DNA of 6,841 nt from NCBI GenBank assembly GCA_023433755.1, contig JAEYUA010000147.1, forward strand, positions 1 to 6,841, read 5' to 3'. Below are positions 5,415 through 6,841 of the stretch, one piece after another; positions within the stretch are counted from its first letter, which is position 1, and the number at the start of each line of letters is the position of its first letter. The notes below the pieces were generated by a model that saw nothing but the letters and a program-made list of their open reading frames with translations, was not told the DNA's origin and ran no database searches. The translations under genes were made by a program, and so were the position numbers. Origin of the DNA: Bacteroidota bacterium. Lineage in GTDB: Bacteria; Bacteroidota; Bacteroidia; Chitinophagales; Chitinophagaceae.

Positions 5415-6071
5415 TTAATCCTTCCTCACTTCCCACCGCTTCGGGTAGGCATGACCGTCAGCAGATATCATTTCCTTATAAGTGTACATATGCCAGGTAT
5501 CGGCGGGTACATCATATCTCCAGATCACGGGCCTGAGGCTGTCACCCGAAATCTCCCTGGCGCCTGCTATCATAACCGTATTGGCATCCTGCCATTTTGC
5601 ATCAAGCACAGTACCCATGGTGCCAAAAAAAAGTAGCTGCCTGCGAGTGTTGTTTTTTAGATTGATCAGTCCCAACTCAAAATCGGGGCCGCCAGCAGCC
5701 AGTACGGTCTTTCCTCTCTGCTTAACAGGTATATAATTATACGTTACAGGATCTATGGCATAACTGGAATCAGCATTATAAATAAGATATTCCCTGAAGG
5801 GATCCAGCATCCTTGGCTCAATCTGATGCACTGTGGTATCTGTTTTCATTTCGGTTTCACCTCCCTCAAATTCTGCATTGGAAAAATCATTGCCGGAACT
5901 TGATAAGTAACGGTATAATTCCGGGAAGGTTTGGTCTACGGGTGGCACCGTCACCACTTCATCAATGATCATGCTGTCAGGAAGGTTTTCCGAAGGATGG
6001 GTTTCATCGGAATTGTTGCAGGATAAAAGGAACAATGCAAAGGCGGCGAATGCTAAAAAGTTTTTCTTCAT
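5415..6071 (-). CDS. Lipoprotein of unknown function, possibly surface-exposed
   Basis: A 218-residue predicted lipoprotein. The signal MKKNFLAFAAFALFLLSC ends in lipobox LLSC, with lipidated C18 followed by N-N-S-D-E. An S-(D/E) tract just after the cysteine is the form of the lipoprotein export signal described in some Bacteroidota for transfer to the cell surface, so surface display is possible but not proven. An acidic, Pro/Thr-rich linker runs to about residue 50. The rest has repeated short strands (REYLIYNADSSYAIDPVTYNYIPV, LLFFGTMGTVLDAKWQDANTVMIAGARE, VIWRYDVPADTWHMYTYKE) reminiscent of beta-propeller blades, though with too few blades to close a propeller. Family not recognised. The ATG overlaps the stop of the DUF2480 gene by one base (TAATG), implying translational coupling. 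The stop lies 3 bases from the heptad array and the gene converges on corA. Confidence 0.85.
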   Translation of the reverse strand: MKKNFLAFAAFALFLLSCNNSDETHPSENLPDSMIIDEVVTVPPVDQTFPELYRYLSSSGNDFSNAEFEGGETEMKTDTTVHQIEPRMLDPFREYLIYNADSSYAIDPVTYNYIPVKQRGKTVLAAGGPDFELGLINLKNNTRRQLLFFGTMGTVLDAKWQDANTVMIAGAREISGDSLRPVIWRYDVPADTWHMYTYKEMISADGHAYPKRWEVRKD

Positions 6072-6577
6072 TATTTGCTTTTATAAACCGGTACGGTGCT
6101 GCAGGGTTCACCATACATAATGCTTTTAACCTGCGGTAATAATTGCCTGGTGATCTCCGCATAAGCAAAAGGTCCGATCTCGCGGTCACCACACCCCTTT
6201 ACAACGATGCGCTGCCCGGAATATTCTGTTGTATTAAGATTCCTGATTTTCTCAATTACCAGGTGTTTTTCAGCTTCGGTTACCGACCCTGTATAAATGG
6301 TTTTTGCTACGGGAGACAAGGTGGATGAGACCAGCATATAAGCCCATACCGGTATGATTGCATCCGCACTGCAGAAAACGGCTACATGTTTGTCCTGGTA
6401 TACAGAAAGGTCCAGGTTCTTCAGCGACTCCCGGAAATCTTTTTCTTTCAGGATCATCCCCATAAAAAGAAAGTCTTTCAGGTCGAAAGGCTGGATGGCT
6501 TCTGCAGGTAAAAAGCTTTCCAGGTCGAGGCTTACCAGTCCGCTGTTTGCTACTTTATTTACAATGGTCTCATCCAT
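6071..6577 (-). CDS. DUF2480 family protein
   Basis: A 168-residue cytoplasmic protein with no signal peptide or membrane span. It fits the Bacteroidota DUF2480 family as I remember it: the opening MDETIVNKVANSGLVSLDLE, then DLKDFLFMGMILKEKDFRE (about 32-50), the FCSADAIIPVWAYML block (about 68-82), VVKGCGD (about 125-131), and the closing MYGEPCSTVPVYK (about 154-166). The molecular function of the family is unknown to me. Its three cysteines (C69, C129, C159) all sit in the best-conserved blocks, which may indicate a metal or redox site. The longest frame begins at 6622, but the start at 6577 matches the family N terminus and lies 6 bases after a perfect TAnnTTTG element, so 6577 was chosen. 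It is the first gene of a two-gene unit with the downstream lipoprotein. Confidence 0.9.
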   Translation of the reverse strand: MDETIVNKVANSGLVSLDLESFLPAEAIQPFDLKDFLFMGMILKEKDFRESLKNLDLSVYQDKHVAVFCSADAIIPVWAYMLVSSTLSPVAKTIYTGSVTEAEKHLVIEKIRNLNTTEYSGQRIVVKGCGDREIGPFAYAEITRQLLPQVKSIMYGEPCSTVPVYKSK

Positions 6578-6583
6578 AATATG

Positions 6584-6591
6584 CAAAATTA
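6584..6591 (-). promoter_or_regulatory. -7 promoter element for the DUF2480-lipoprotein unit
   Basis: Read on the minus strand, TAATTTTG is a perfect match to the Bacteroidota -7 consensus TAnnTTTG and ends 6 bases before the ATG at 6577. A TTG lies 15 bases upstream, somewhat short of the usual spacing of about 19. Use of this element implies a very short or absent 5' leader. It also rules out the longer start at 6622, which would lie upstream of the promoter. Confidence 0.6.
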
Positions 6592-6640
6592 GCTGGTAAG
6601 GGCTAACAATGGGGATAAGCAAAAGCCAAAAAAGAGCATA

Positions 6641-6666
6641 AAAAAACCGCCACGAGGGCGGTTTTT
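6641..6666. terminator. Bidirectional-looking Rho-independent terminator
   Basis: CCGCC (6647-6651) pairs with GGCGG (6657-6661) around a 5-base loop. The stem is flanked by six A residues (6641-6646) and five T residues (6662-6666), so the hairpin is followed by a T-run on either strand. Its natural job is to end the minus-strand gene whose stop lies at 6687-6689, 20 bases upstream of it in the direction of transcription. No plus-strand gene reads into it here. Confidence 0.88.
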
Positions 6667-6686
6667 ATTAAACAATTTTGAATTTA

Positions 6687-6841
6687 TCAATAAAAATCTG
6701 CTCTCTTATCCTTTATAGATGCCGCTTTCTTGAGGGCTTCCACGAGTGAGTTGAGACCCGCCTGCTTTGCCTGCATTTCCAGCATCATGCGCTGGTCCTG
6801 GATGGATGCAGCTTCCACAGGTGTAGTCGTCTGGTTTTCTA
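6687..6841 (-). CDS. C-terminal fragment of an unidentified protein
   Basis: Only the last 50 codons are inside the window, running in from the right edge on the minus strand and ending in TGA (complement of 6687-6689). The visible peptide begins ENQTTTPVEAAS and ends KKAASIKDKRADFY. After a short Thr/Pro segment it is a charged, Met/Gln/Ala-rich helix (IQDQRMMLEMQAKQAGLNSLVEAL), plausibly amphipathic or coiled-coil. Support is that this frame is open to the edge, has plausible composition, and is followed at a proper distance by a terminator. A second minus-strand frame is also open over this stretch, to a TAA near 6711, but its composition (Gly/Pro/Ser-rich, with two Cys) looks less like a protein. 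The fragment is too short to assign a family. Confidence 0.6.
   Translation of the reverse strand, partial: ENQTTTPVEAASIQDQRMMLEMQAKQAGLNSLVEALKKAASIKDKRADFY

Noticed and set aside
5298..5636. A plus-strand open frame of 112 codons overlapping the corA 3' end and the minus-strand lipoprotein gene, encoding a repeated T-H-D-S-R-L-T-I-H-D stretch.
   Set aside because: It is the heptad array read in an orientation without stops. It overlaps well-supported genes on both sides and has no start signal or family resemblance.
6578..6622. A 15-codon N-terminal extension of the DUF2480 gene starting at 6622.
   Set aside because: It lies upstream of a perfect -7 promoter element and does not match the family N terminus, which begins M-D-E-T-I-V.
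1..6841. A defence system, toxin-antitoxin pair, biosynthetic cluster or phage region.
   Set aside because: All genes are accounted for by housekeeping, envelope or unassigned lipoprotein functions. No nuclease, toxin, recombinase, synthase or phage motifs were seen.

Overview
The window looks like ordinary chromosomal sequence from a Bacteroidota member, probably the Chitinophagales/Chitinophagaceae. This is inferred from four things: a DUF2480-family gene (a family I know from Bacteroidota), lipoproteins with Bacteroidota-style lipoboxes and a possible surface-export tag, putative TAnnTTTG-type -7 promoter elements, and weak or absent Shine-Dalgarno sequences. The moderate GC content also fits. 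No tRNA, rRNA, CRISPR array, insertion sequence or phage gene was seen.

Layout, left to right. The 3' two thirds of dnaN (sliding clamp) runs in from the left edge and ends at a strong intrinsic terminator. Next on the plus strand come a DUF2007-type protein with a C-terminal zinc ribbon, a multi-histidine membrane fatty acid hydroxylase/sterol desaturase, kdsB (CMP-Kdo synthetase for lipopolysaccharide), a small lipoprotein 13 bases after kdsB, a secreted protein of unknown function with its own terminator, and a CorA-type divalent cation channel. On the minus strand, converging on corA, is a two-gene unit: a DUF2480 protein followed by a lipoprotein overlapping it by one base. At the right edge, also on the minus strand, is the 3' end of an unidentified gene followed by a terminator that looks usable in both directions.

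Most genes are housekeeping or cell-envelope functions (clamp, Kdo activation, lipid modification, Mg2+ uptake, lipoproteins), and nothing marks the region as a defence or mobile island. The most unusual structure is a 7-base tandem repeat family (CGTGARN, or NYTCACG on the other strand). It occurs twice. Once it forms a pair of facing four-unit arrays that make a 26-base inverted repeat between the DUF2007 gene and the desaturase gene. Once it is a single four-unit array filling almost the whole 32-base gap between the convergent corA and lipoprotein genes. In both places the array abuts stop codons, and in one orientation it carries TGA in all three frames. I cannot tell from one window whether it is a mobile REP/MITE-like repeat, a transcription-ending structure, or neutral simple-sequence growth.
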